64,000 nt of DNA from an uncultured Amylibacter sp. (GTDB lineage: Bacteria; Pseudomonadota; Alphaproteobacteria; Rhodobacterales; Rhodobacteraceae). A program made the position numbers and the translations under genes. The DNA is taken from contig OY365738.1 of the NCBI GenBank assembly GCA_959347345.1, positions 1,884,501-1,948,500 of the forward strand. Direction: 5' to 3'. The notes beneath the pieces are model-generated. The model made no database searches. It had not been told where the DNA came from and saw nothing but the letters and a program-made list of their open reading frames with translations. How positions within the stretch are numbered: position 1 is the first letter of the stretch; every line of letters begins with the position of its first letter. This document shows positions 34,130 to 42,237 of this stretch, one piece after another.

Positions 34130-35623
34130 TTAATCGATAAACCCATCGGTATCATCACACAAATCCACCCAAATCGTTTTTATCTGCGTATATTGATCGT
34201 GCGCCGCCAGCGAGTTATCGCGCCCGCCGAAACCAGATTGTTTATACCCGCCAAAAGGCGTGGCGATATTGCCCTCGCCAAAGCTGTTTATCGTCACAGT
34301 CCCCGCCCGTAACGCCCTTGCTGCCCGCAGACCGCGTTTGATATGGGCGGTAAATATAGACGCACAGAGCCCGTAATCGGTATCATTCGCCAGCTTAATC
34401 GCCTCATCCAAACCACTGATTTCTATCACGGATAAAATCGGTCCAAAGATTTCCTCCCGCGCCAATTTATGATTCGTATTCGGCAGTTCTATCACCGTTG
34501 GTGCAACGAATCCGTTTTTTGCCTCGCCACCAATTAACGGCGTGGGGGCCGCCTTCAAATACGAACATACTTTTTTAAAATGGTTCGGGCTAACCAACGC
34601 CCCTATACGGGTTTTTGGATCCAGAGGATCACCAACATGCCATTGGCGCAGATGGGCTTTTATCTGTTTCATCAGCGCGGGTTTCACCGATTTATGCACA
34701 AACAGCCGCGATATGGCAGAGCAGTTTTCCCCCATATTCCAAAACGCCCCCGCGACAATATGCTGGGCAACCAGAGGCAGATTTTCCGCATCATCCATAA
34801 CGATACTGGGGTTCTTACCGCCCATTTCCAAAACGATTTCCTTGGCGTTCGATTCCGCCGAATAGGATAGGAATTTTTTCCCCGTTTGGGTAGAGCCCGT
34901 GAAGGACACCATATCAATATCTTTGTGTCGCCCGATGGCTTCGCCAACTTCCGCCCCCCCCGTGATGATATTTAAAACTCCGCGGGGCAACCCAGCCTCC
35001 CCCGCCAATTCCGCCAATCGCAGGGCGGTTAAACTGGTTTCAGGGGCGGGTTTCACAACCACGCAACAGCCCGCGGCCAAGGCGGGTGCAATCTTCCACG
35101 CCAACATTAACAGGGGGAAATTCCACGGCAAGACCAGTCCCGCCACGCCAATCGGCTCGCGCACGATTAACGCAAGATGGTCGCTATCGCTGGGCGCGAC
35201 TTGGTCATAAATTTTATCAATCGCCTCGGCGTGCCATTTGATACAATCAATAGTCTCTGGTATATCCACCGTTTCACAATCAAAAATGGTTTTGCCACTG
35301 TCTATGCTTTCCAACACCGCCAATTCGCGCCGATTACGGGTGAGTAATTTACACAGGCGAATCAGAATATCTTTACGCTCTGACGGGGGCAAATGCGACC
35401 ATCGCCCATCATCAAAAGCCGCCCGTGCACGAATCACCGCTATATCCACATCGGCGGGAGTACAGTCAGGGACAGAGCCGATGATTTTCCCCGTGGCAGG
35501 GTTTGTCGTGTTAAACCGCTTTTTACTTTTGGACGGGCGATATGTGCCGTCAATATAACAGTTTTTCGGCGGGTTGATCGCCGCCGCAATGCTTTGATAT
35601 TCTTGTTTTGTCAGCAAATCCAT
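34130..35623 (-). CDS. NAD(P)+ aldehyde dehydrogenase (PuuC-like)
   Basis: A 497-residue enzyme with the full set of family motifs: PWNFPLLMLAWKIAPAL, FTGSTQTGKKF, active-site Glu in VLEMGGKNP and nucleophile Cys in MGENCSAISR, then EEIFGPILSV and FGGYKQSGFGGRD. It resembles PuuC / gamma-glutamyl-aminobutyraldehyde and 2-oxoglutarate semialdehyde dehydrogenases. It abuts the FAD oxidoreductase gene with no gap and follows the DapA-family gene by 3 bases, so the operon is tight. Together with these, the substrate is likely a semialdehyde from an amino acid. Confidence 0.92.
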   Translation of the reverse strand: MDLLTKQEYQSIAAAINPPKNCYIDGTYRPSKSKKRFNTTNPATGKIIGSVPDCTPADVDIAVIRARAAFDDGRWSHLPPSERKDILIRLCKLLTRNRRELAVLESIDSGKTIFDCETVDIPETIDCIKWHAEAIDKIYDQVAPSDSDHLALIVREPIGVAGLVLPWNFPLLMLAWKIAPALAAGCCVVVKPAPETSLTALRLAELAGEAGLPRGVLNIITGGAEVGEAIGRHKDIDMVSFTGSTQTGKKFLSYSAESNAKEIVLEMGGKNPSIVMDDAENLPLVAQHIVAGAFWNMGENCSAISRLFVHKSVKPALMKQIKAHLRQWHVGDPLDPKTRIGALVSPNHFKKVCSYLKAAPTPLIGGEAKNGFVAPTVIELPNTNHKLAREEIFGPILSVIEISGLDEAIKLANDTDYGLCASIFTAHIKRGLRAARALRAGTVTINSFGEGNIATPFGGYKQSGFGGRDNSLAAHDQYTQIKTIWVDLCDDTDGFID

Positions 35624-35626
35624 TTT

Positions 35627-36529
35627 TTATTTCTCGCTTTCTATTTGTTTGATTGTGGTTTTTAATACGGTTATCACTTGTTCCAATTCGCGTTTTTCAT
35701 GGGTCTGTAATTCCTGCAAGGGTGGGCGGACGCGCCCCGCATCAATCCCCGCCAAATGCACGCCGTATTTAATGGATTGAATGAATTTCCCACCCTGTTC
35801 CAATATCCGCATCAATGGCATCATCGCCGACATAATCGCCCGCCCTTTGGTGAAATCACGCTCAATCACACAGGCATTATACATGGCGATATGTTCGCTC
35901 GGCAAAAAATTAGACCCCCCGCAAACCCAAGATTTCGCCCCCCAAACAAAGAATTCCAAAGCCTGATCATCCATCCCGCAGGACAGCCGAATATGGGGAT
36001 AATCCCGCGCCAATAAATGCAGACGATTAATATCGCCCGAGGATTCTTTAATCATGCAGATATTGGCGGAACGGCCGACTCTATCCAGAAACTCTGGACC
36101 CATATCCGCGCCCATCCGCCCAGGATAGTTATAAAGGATAATCGGCAAATCGGCAACCGCATCAATCGCCAGCGCGTTTGTCGCATTTTCACGCTCGGTC
36201 GGCACGGCATAAGGCGGGCTGCCCAGCAAAATCCCGTCCGCTTTTAAATCGCGTGCGCCTTGGGCAAGAATCAGCGAATCGTGGGTCAGCATCGCCCCCG
36301 TGCCAACAATAAACGCCACGCGTGCTTTGATATGTTTTTTAATAAAAGCGGCGATGGTCAGCCGTTCTTCGGGTGTTTGGGTGTAGTTTTCACCGGTTGA
36401 GCCACCCGAAATTATCCCATGCACGCCCTTATTAACAAGGGTTTTGGTGAGGTGTTCCAAGCTCTGCCAATCAACACTGCCATCAAAATGATACGGTGTG
36501 ATAATCGGCGTATAAATCCCATCAAACAT
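35627..36529 (-). CDS. DapA-family (dihydrodipicolinate synthase-like) lyase or deaminase
   Basis: A 300-residue Schiff-base aldolase. Visible are GGSTGENYTQTPEERL, the catalytic Tyr in YNYPGRMG and the Schiff-base Lys in CMIKESSGD. The family includes pyrroline-4-hydroxy-2-carboxylate deaminase and several 2-keto acid aldolases besides DapA. The catabolic neighbours argue against lysine biosynthesis. ATG 36529 is chosen; further upstream the frame runs through a direct repeat that is not coding. Confidence 0.88.
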   Translation of the reverse strand: MFDGIYTPIITPYHFDGSVDWQSLEHLTKTLVNKGVHGIISGGSTGENYTQTPEERLTIAAFIKKHIKARVAFIVGTGAMLTHDSLILAQGARDLKADGILLGSPPYAVPTERENATNALAIDAVADLPIILYNYPGRMGADMGPEFLDRVGRSANICMIKESSGDINRLHLLARDYPHIRLSCGMDDQALEFFVWGAKSWVCGGSNFLPSEHIAMYNACVIERDFTKGRAIMSAMMPLMRILEQGGKFIQSIKYGVHLAGIDAGRVRPPLQELQTHEKRELEQVITVLKTTIKQIESEK

Positions 36530-36541
36530 TTTTTTCTTTTT

Positions 36542-36666
36542 CCCTCTGTTGCGACCAACTTTTAGAGATGATAGACCATCACAAGACGGGTTGCAACCCA
36601 TATTTTTGCCCTCTGTTGCGACCAACTTTTAGAGATGATAGACCGTCATAAGACGGGGTGCAACCT
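36542..36666. repeat. two direct copies of a 58-bp unit (67-bp period)
   Basis: The unit starting CCCTCTGTTGCGACCAACTT and ending GACGGG-TGCAACC is present at 36542-36599 and 36609-36666. Only a few bases differ, mostly in the part after GATAGACC. Each unit could fold: GTTGC/GCAAC at the ends, and GATG/CATC in unit 1 or ATGA/TCAT in unit 2 inside. On the minus strand it is the 5' leader of the DapA-family gene. Confidence 0.85.
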
Positions 36667-37830
36667 TTATTTCCCAACCAAAGCCGTCTCCACCAATTTG
36701 GCAAAAAAGCTCGCGCCAATCGGCAGCAATTCATCATTAAAATCATATTCCGGATGATGCAAGCCAGCCGACTCCCCCTGTCCCAAATAGATATACGCAC
36801 CTGGGCGTTCCTGTAACATATAGGCGAAATCCTCTGACCCCATACTGGGTTTAACCGCCCGATCAACCAGGGACTCGCCCATTAACTCGGTCGCGACATC
36901 GCCAGAAAACCGTGCTTGATCGCGGTGGTTAATCGTCGGCGGATAGCCCTTTGTATAGGTCACCTCGACCTTTGCGCCAAAAGCCTCTGCCGTGTTATGA
37001 ACAACGCGGATAAGGGCGGCCTGCACGCGATCTTGCACCGCCGTATTAAACGAACGTACCGTGCCGACCAAAAACGCCGTCTCTGCAATCACATTAAACG
37101 CATCCCCCGCGTGGATTTGGGTGACGGATAGCACCGCTTGCTCAATCGGGTCAATATTCCGCGCCACAATCGTTTGCAAGTTTTGCACCATAGCAGCGGC
37201 GACAATAATCGGGTCAATCGTTTCTTGTGGCATAGCGGCATGCCCGCCCAGCCCAGTTATTTTAATTTCAAACTGGTCAGAAGCCGCCATCATCGCCCCG
37301 TCATTCATCGCGAACTCCCCCACGGGGCGGTTTGGCCAGTTGTGCATGGCATAAACCTCGGCAATATCAAACTTCGCCATCATGCCGTCTTGACACATCG
37401 CTGCACCGCCGCCACCGCCTTCCTCTGCTGGTTGGAAAATCAACGCAACCGTGCCGTGGAAATTACGCGTTTCTGCCAGATATTTGGCCGCACCCAATAA
37501 CATAGTCGTGTGACCATCATGACCACAGGCATGCATCAATCCGGGGCGGGTGGATTTATAGGGCAAATCACGCACCTCTTGTATCGGCAGGGCATCCATA
37601 TCGGCACGAAGACCGATTGTTTTGCCAGCACCTTTACCTTTTATCAAGGCAACAACCCCGGTTTTGCCAATTCCCGTGTGGATTTCATCAACGCCAATCT
37701 CAGCCAGATGCTTTTCCACAAAAGCCGCCGTCTCATGGCAATCAAAATCCAATTCGGGATGGGCGTGTAAATGCTGCCGCCAGCCTTTCATTTCATCATA
37801 GTATTCGGCTATACGGTTAATCACGGGCAT
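36667..37830 (-). CDS. M20 family amidohydrolase (hippurate / N-acyl-amino acid hydrolase)
   Basis: A 387-residue metal-dependent amidohydrolase: HLHAHPELDFDCHETAAFV, RADMDALPI, the metal Cys/His in MHACGHDGHTTMLLG, QPAEEGGGG (Glu-Glu) and C-terminal GLHHPEYDFND. It releases amino acids from N-acyl forms; exact acyl donor unknown. It has the strongest ribosome site of the group (AAGGAGG 6 bases before ATG). It is the first gene of the minus-strand run M20 - DapA-like - ALDH - FAD oxidoreductase, although the 137-bp repeat region separates it from the rest. Confidence 0.9.
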   Translation of the reverse strand: MPVINRIAEYYDEMKGWRQHLHAHPELDFDCHETAAFVEKHLAEIGVDEIHTGIGKTGVVALIKGKGAGKTIGLRADMDALPIQEVRDLPYKSTRPGLMHACGHDGHTTMLLGAAKYLAETRNFHGTVALIFQPAEEGGGGGAAMCQDGMMAKFDIAEVYAMHNWPNRPVGEFAMNDGAMMAASDQFEIKITGLGGHAAMPQETIDPIIVAAAMVQNLQTIVARNIDPIEQAVLSVTQIHAGDAFNVIAETAFLVGTVRSFNTAVQDRVQAALIRVVHNTAEAFGAKVEVTYTKGYPPTINHRDQARFSGDVATELMGESLVDRAVKPSMGSEDFAYMLQERPGAYIYLGQGESAGLHHPEYDFNDELLPIGASFFAKLVETALVGK

Positions 37831-37871
37831 GAGTGCCTCCTTTTTAATTGAAAGTGAAAGGTCAGTTTAGC

Positions 37872-38681
37872 ATGGACAAAGATAAAAAACAAATCGCACG
37901 GCTTTTGGCGATTATGGCACGGTTGCGCAACCCCGATACGGGTTGTCCGTGGGATATTGAGCAGACCTACGAAACCCTTGTCCCATATACTTTGGAGGAG
38001 GCGTATGAGGTAATAGATGCCGTGGAAAATGGCACGCGGGCGGATTTGCAAGCAGAGCTGGGCGATTTATTATTACAGGTGGTTTTTTACAGCCAGATTG
38101 CCGCGGAACGCGGGGATTTTGATTTTAACGCGGTGGCGGGTGGTGTGGCGGATAAGATGATTCGCCGTCATCCGCATATTTTCCCCGATGAGTCGGGGCA
38201 GGTGGAATCCCGCGATAAATCCGCCGCCCAGCAGGTTTTGGATTGGGAAAAGATTAAAACAGCAGAACGGTTGGCAAAGGGGGCAGATGGTTCGGCTTTG
38301 GCGGGAATAGCCGTGGCTCTGCCCGCGATTATCCGTGCGGAAAAGCTGCAAGGGCGGGCAGCGCGGGTTGGCTTTGATTGGGGTGATTCGGGGCAGGTTT
38401 TGGATAAGATATATGAGGAGGCGGGTGAATTAAAACAGGCCTTGGCTGTCGGGGATACGGACAACGCGGCAGAGGAGCTGGGCGATTTGTTTTTTACTTT
38501 GGTGAATATGGCGCGGCATTTGGGGTTGGACTCACAAGTGGTTCTACGCCGAGCCAATGATAAATTTACCAAGCGGTTTTTGGCGATGGAAGACGGCTTG
38601 CGACAAAAGCAAGAGGCGATTTCGGATAAGACGCTGGCAGAGCTGGAAACCCTGTGGCGGGAGGTTAAGAATGGTGAGTGA
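37872..38681 (+). CDS. mazG: nucleoside triphosphate pyrophosphohydrolase MazG
   Basis: A 269-residue protein with two MazG domains. The first reads LRNPDTGCPWDIEQTYETLVPYTLEEAYEVIDA with its E-E-x-x-E metal site; the second has EEAGELKQAL followed by EELGDLFFTLVN. MazG breaks down (d)NTPs, including aberrant ones, and can lower ppGpp indirectly. ATG 37872 is preferred over a TTG at 37848. Its TGA stop lies in a heptamer repeat. It is divergent from the M20 gene, with 41 bases between. Confidence 0.95.
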   Translation: MDKDKKQIARLLAIMARLRNPDTGCPWDIEQTYETLVPYTLEEAYEVIDAVENGTRADLQAELGDLLLQVVFYSQIAAERGDFDFNAVAGGVADKMIRRHPHIFPDESGQVESRDKSAAQQVLDWEKIKTAERLAKGADGSALAGIAVALPAIIRAEKLQGRAARVGFDWGDSGQVLDKIYEEAGELKQALAVGDTDNAAEELGDLFFTLVNMARHLGLDSQVVLRRANDKFTKRFLAMEDGLRQKQEAISDKTLAELETLWREVKNGE

Positions 38682-38740
38682 TTAGTGATTAGGTGTGAGG
38701 GATACCCTTCGGGGCTTCATCATTTACATTTATACTGCTT
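38675..38740 (+). repeat. heptamer repeat and a fragment of the dispersed element
   Basis: GTGAGTGATTAGTGATTAG starts at the end of mazG. It is followed by ATACCCTTCGGGGCTTCAT, the reverse complement of the ACGAAGACCCGAAGGGCA end of the dispersed element with small changes. Further on, ACGCACAAAAGCCCCGCC (38764-38780) resembles the ACGCACAAAAGACC module at 1152-1166. Confidence 0.6.
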
Positions 38741-38808
38741 TACTATAAATAGGCAATTTATAACGCACAAAAGCCCCGCCAAAAAAACCCACAGAAAGCC
38801 CGCCCCCC

Positions 38809-39828
38809 ATGCTCCGTTTTTTCACCCTCCCTTTTTCTATCTCGGGCATCATCCTGCTTTGTCTTGCCACACCAACCATGGCGCAAGACATTAACATTTA
38901 TTCCTATCGCCAGCCGTCGTTAATTGACCCGCTGTTGCAACAATTTGAACGCGATAGCGGTCTGCGTGTCACCATCACTTTCCTAAACAAAGGCGTGCTG
39001 GAACGATTGCGTGCTGAGGGCGACCACTCGCCCGCCGATTTAATCCTAACCTCTGATATTGCCCGCCTTCATGCGATTGTCGCGGCCGATTTAACCCAAG
39101 CCGTGGGCTCGCCCATATTAAATAAAAACATCCCCGCGCAATTCCGCGACCCCGATAATCATTGGTTTGGATTAACCGCACGGGCGCGGGCGATTTACGC
39201 CTCCAAAACCCGCGTTTCACCGAAGGAAATAACCACCTATCGTGATTTAGCACACCCAAAATGGCGCGGACGGATTTGCACACGGGCGGGAACACATCCC
39301 TATAACCTCGCCCTGACTTCGGCTTTTTTATTGCATCATGGAACGGAGGCTACGACGGCTTGGTTGCAGGGGATAAAGGCGAATCTGGCGCGAAAACCAC
39401 AGGGCAACGACCGCGCCCAGATAAAAGCGATTTTTGCGGGCGCCTGTGATATCGCCCTTGGCAACACCTATTATATGGCGGAAATGCTGGCCGACCCTGA
39501 CCAACGCGAAGCGGGCGAATCGGTGCGGATTGTGTTTCCCAAGTTTGAAAACGGCGGCACGCATGTGAATTTATCGGGGATAGCGATGACTCGCGCCGCG
39601 CCGAATCGCGCCAATGCGACTCGATTGATGGAGTATTTATCCACCGCCAAAGCCCAGCAGATTTATGCCGAATCCTTGGGCGAATATCCCTTAAAAGCGG
39701 GGGCAGAGCCATCTGCGTTAGTTGCCAGTTGGGGCGATGTTGCCTTTGATAATTTGGATTTAATCGCCATTGCCAAGCTACGTGGGCAAGCCCTGCGCCT
39801 GATTGAAACGGTCGGGTTTGATAGATAG
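38809..39828 (+). CDS. periplasmic Fe3+-type ABC transporter substrate-binding protein (FutA/FbpA-like)
   Basis: A 339-residue exported binding protein. The signal peptide ends with TMAQD (about residue 25), and INIYSYRQPSLIDPLLQQFERDSG is the usual start of class IIc iron-binding proteins. WFGLTARARAIYAS and the conserved GNTYYMAEML with the paired iron-ligand tyrosines follow, as in FutA. No permease or ATPase gene is adjacent, so its transporter must be elsewhere. It stands alone between mazG and rsfS, with no Fur box that I can identify. Confidence 0.88.
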   Translation: MLRFFTLPFSISGIILLCLATPTMAQDINIYSYRQPSLIDPLLQQFERDSGLRVTITFLNKGVLERLRAEGDHSPADLILTSDIARLHAIVAADLTQAVGSPILNKNIPAQFRDPDNHWFGLTARARAIYASKTRVSPKEITTYRDLAHPKWRGRICTRAGTHPYNLALTSAFLLHHGTEATTAWLQGIKANLARKPQGNDRAQIKAIFAGACDIALGNTYYMAEMLADPDQREAGESVRIVFPKFENGGTHVNLSGIAMTRAAPNRANATRLMEYLSTAKAQQIYAESLGEYPLKAGAEPSALVASWGDVAFDNLDLIAIAKLRGQALRLIETVGFDR

Positions 39829-39909
39829 AGAAAAACCGCTTGCCTTTTGTCGCATTAAAGCATAAATGTTAAGTAAGCCCGAAATGAACTATGAAAAGGA
39901 GTGTTGCCT

Positions 39910-40410
39910 TTGACCGCCACAGCCACATCAAAATCCGCCCAAAAACCCGTGGCAAAAACCGCCCCAAAAACACCGCGTAAAACCACAACCAAACCGCGCA
40001 AAATTGCCGCCAAAACCGACCAATCCATGTTGGCGATTGTTTTGGACTCGGCAGAGCTGGACAAAGCCTTGGATTGCGTCACGATTCCCTTGGCTGGTAA
40101 ATCGGCGATAGCCGATTATATCGTGGTTTTATCTGGCACCTCTGCCCGCCATGTTGTCTCCATTTGTGAAAACATGCAAGAACGGTTAAAGCAAAACCAA
40201 ATCGTCCCACGGATTGAAGGCAAAGCCCAAGGCGATTGGGTGCTGGTTGATGCGGGCGATATTATCGTCCATATCTTTCGCCCCGAGGTTCGCGAGTTTT
40301 ATCAGTTGGAAAAAATGTGGCTGGAGGGTGCGGAAGTTTCCGCCCGCCCGCCAGAGGCTCTTCTTGATGCCACGCCCGAGCCGGATTTTGACCCAGAAGC
40401 GGTTAATTAA
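39910..40410 (+). CDS. rsfS: ribosomal silencing factor RsfS
   Basis: Binds ribosomal protein L14 and blocks subunit joining when nutrients are low. The core (about residues 37-145) has the RsfS segments LDCVTIPLAGKSAIADYIVVLSG (split), SARHVVSICENMQERL, IEGKAQGDWVLVDAGDIIVHIF and REFYQLEKMW. The N-terminal 35 residues are Lys/Thr/Ala/Pro-rich. There is no ATG: TTG 39910 lies 8 bases after AAGGAG, better placed than GTG 39901. It precedes rlmH by 15 bases, the usual bacterial pairing. Confidence 0.93.
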   Translation: MTATATSKSAQKPVAKTAPKTPRKTTTKPRKIAAKTDQSMLAIVLDSAELDKALDCVTIPLAGKSAIADYIVVLSGTSARHVVSICENMQERLKQNQIVPRIEGKAQGDWVLVDAGDIIVHIFRPEVREFYQLEKMWLEGAEVSARPPEALLDATPEPDFDPEAVN

Positions 40411-40425
40411 AAAACGGGTAAAAAA

Positions 40426-40893
40426 ATGCGTATCACCATTTGTGCTGTTGGGCGGGGCAAACGCGATGCGACCCACCCGATTATTGAAGACTACATAAAG
40501 AAATTCCAAAACCTTGGGCGCGGGCTGGGGTTGTCGTCCTTGACGATAAAAGAGGTGGATGCCCAGGCCGCCAATGTATCCGCCGAATCCGCGCTTTTGA
40601 TTCGCGCCCTGCCTGAAAATAGCTATGTTATCGTTTTGGATCAACGCGGTAAAAGCCTGACATCGCTGGGCTTTGCTAAGATTATCCAAACCCAACGGGA
40701 TGAGGGATTGCGTGATTTAACCTTTGTTATTGGCGGGGCTGAGGGGGTGAGCCAAGCCCTGCAAACCCGCGCCAATCAAAGCATCAGCCTTGGCGCGATG
40801 GTATTTCCCCACATGCTGGCGCGGTTGATATTGGCAGAACAGCTCTACCGCTCTGCCACGATTTTGGCGAATCATCCGTATCACAGAGAGTAA
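40426..40893 (+). CDS. rlmH: 23S rRNA (pseudouridine1915-N3)-methyltransferase
   Basis: SPOUT-family methyltransferase that methylates pseudouridine 1915 in 23S rRNA of the 70S ribosome. The 155 residues show MRITICAVGRGK, the SAM knot segments VIVLDQRGKSLTSLGFA and FVIGGAEGVS, and the tail LARLILAEQLYRSATI-NHPYHRE, which is essentially invariant. It is directly downstream of rsfS. Confidence 0.96.
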   Translation: MRITICAVGRGKRDATHPIIEDYIKKFQNLGRGLGLSSLTIKEVDAQAANVSAESALLIRALPENSYVIVLDQRGKSLTSLGFAKIIQTQRDEGLRDLTFVIGGAEGVSQALQTRANQSISLGAMVFPHMLARLILAEQLYRSATILANHPYHRE

Positions 40894-40967
40894 AGTGCGA
40901 ATAAAACGCCAATAAAGCGGGCAAAAAAGGCACAAAACACAGATTGCCTTTTGCCACCAAACCGAGT

Positions 40968-41102
40968 ATGCTCAAATTTAACGATGCCCACACCTTGGGC
41001 CTGACCGGTGCGTTGCGCGACAGATTGACCCATTTCGGGAATCTAAACCAACTTCGTTATGACACACCCCGAACCACAGGGATAGACCCCCATGACCCCT
41101 AA
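40968..41102 (+). CDS. possible 44-codon ORF overlapping the cbiX start
   Basis: ATG to TAA, 44 residues (MLKFNDAHTLGLTGALRDRL and on), ending 11 bases inside cbiX in another frame. Its composition looks codon-like and the overlap is of the kind used for translational coupling, so a leader peptide for the cobalamin operon is possible. No family is recognised, and the ribosome site is weak. Just upstream is a hairpin GGCAAAAAAGGC/GCCTTTTGCC (40920-40955). It may be chance. Confidence 0.35.
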   Translation: MLKFNDAHTLGLTGALRDRLTHFGNLNQLRYDTPRTTGIDPHDP

Positions 41103-42237
41103 CTCCACCGATAAAATCGGCGTTATGCTCTGCGGACACGGCTCGCGTGCGCAATCGGCAGTGGATGAGTTCGCGACCTTAGCGACCAAAATCCCACCCT
41201 ATTTGCCAAAGGATTGGCTGTTTGAATACGGCTATTTGGAATTCGCCAACCCAGTGATTCGCACGGGTTTGGATAAATTGCGCACGGCGGGGTGTACCAA
41301 AATCCTCGCCGTCCCAGGCATGCTGTTTGCCGCCATGCACGCGAAAAATGATATTCCCACGGTGCTGACCAGCTATGGGGCAGAGCACGGATTGGATGTA
41401 TCCTACGGGCGCGAATTGGGCATTGATGCACGGATGATTGCCGCCGCAGGTGCGCGGATTGATACCGCGATGGCGGACGCAGACGCGCAATACGGCACGT
41501 TGCCCCGCAGTGAAACCGCACTGGTCGTGATTGGGCGCGGCGCGTCCGACCCCGATGCCAATTCCAATGTCTCCAAAATCGCGCGGATGTTGTGGGAAGG
41601 TTTGGGCTTTGGCTGGTGCGAAGTCGGCTATAGCGGCGTGACTTTCCCCTTGGTAGAACCCGCGTTAGACCACGTGGCTCGGCTGGGTTACAAACGGATT
41701 TTGGTGTTTCCGTATTTTTTATTCTCTGGTATTTTAATTGATAGGATTTATGGTTTCACCGATATTTGCGCGGCGAAATACCCTGATTTGCAGTTTGTAA
41801 AGGCGGGATATTTGGGCGACCATCCAAAGGTGTTGGAGACGTTTGTCGAGCGGATTTGTGAGCAGTTGGGCGAAATCCCTCCGCCGAATTGTGCCTTGTG
41901 CAAATATCGCACGCAGATTTTGGGGTTTGAGAGTGAAGTCGGTGCCGTCCAGCAAAGCCACCACCATCATGTCGAGGGGCAAGGCGCAAACGCCGCGGGT
42001 TCCAACGTGGCGGATTGTGCCTTGTGCGATGATTTTTGCACGGGCGCGTGTCGGTTGGATGAGGCGGCGGGGGAGCACACACATGATAATAGTCATGGGC
42101 ATGGGCATGGGCATGGGCATAGTCATAGTCATGGACACTCGCACGACCACGACCATGGACATAGTCATGACCATCCTGTTTATCCCCACGCCAAACACCC
42201 CCTCGGACCAGAGAGTGCAAGAAAGAAAAAATCATGA
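41092..42237 (+). CDS. cbiX: sirohydrochlorin cobaltochelatase, long CbiX type with His-rich tail
   Basis: Inserts cobalt into sirohydrochlorin at the start of the cobalt-early (anaerobic-type) cobalamin route. 381 residues: two CbiX half domains (GVMLCGHGSRAQSAVDEF; ALVVIGRGASDPDANSNVSKIARMLW; VFPYFLFSGILIDRI) and a C-terminal extension. The extension has Cys pairs (CALCKYR; CALCDDFCTGAC) as in Fe-S-bearing long CbiX, and a tail of about 20 histidines in HG/HS/HD repeats that should store or deliver metal. The tail is written in tandem hexamers (GGGCAT, AGTCAT). The TGA overlaps the next start (ATGA). Confidence 0.93.
   Translation: MTPNSTDKIGVMLCGHGSRAQSAVDEFATLATKIPPYLPKDWLFEYGYLEFANPVIRTGLDKLRTAGCTKILAVPGMLFAAMHAKNDIPTVLTSYGAEHGLDVSYGRELGIDARMIAAAGARIDTAMADADAQYGTLPRSETALVVIGRGASDPDANSNVSKIARMLWEGLGFGWCEVGYSGVTFPLVEPALDHVARLGYKRILVFPYFLFSGILIDRIYGFTDICAAKYPDLQFVKAGYLGDHPKVLETFVERICEQLGEIPPPNCALCKYRTQILGFESEVGAVQQSHHHHVEGQGANAAGSNVADCALCDDFCTGACRLDEAAGEHTHDNSHGHGHGHGHSHSHGHSHDHDHGHSHDHPVYPHAKHPLGPESARKKKS

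Noticed and set aside
35627..36529. dapA for lysine biosynthesis
   Set aside because: The fold is right, but the neighbours are catabolic and the active-site surroundings (YNYPGRMG) suit other lyases or deaminases equally well.
36542..36666. CRISPR array
   Set aside because: Only two units, with the repeat almost filling the 67-bp period; no unique spacers and no cas genes.
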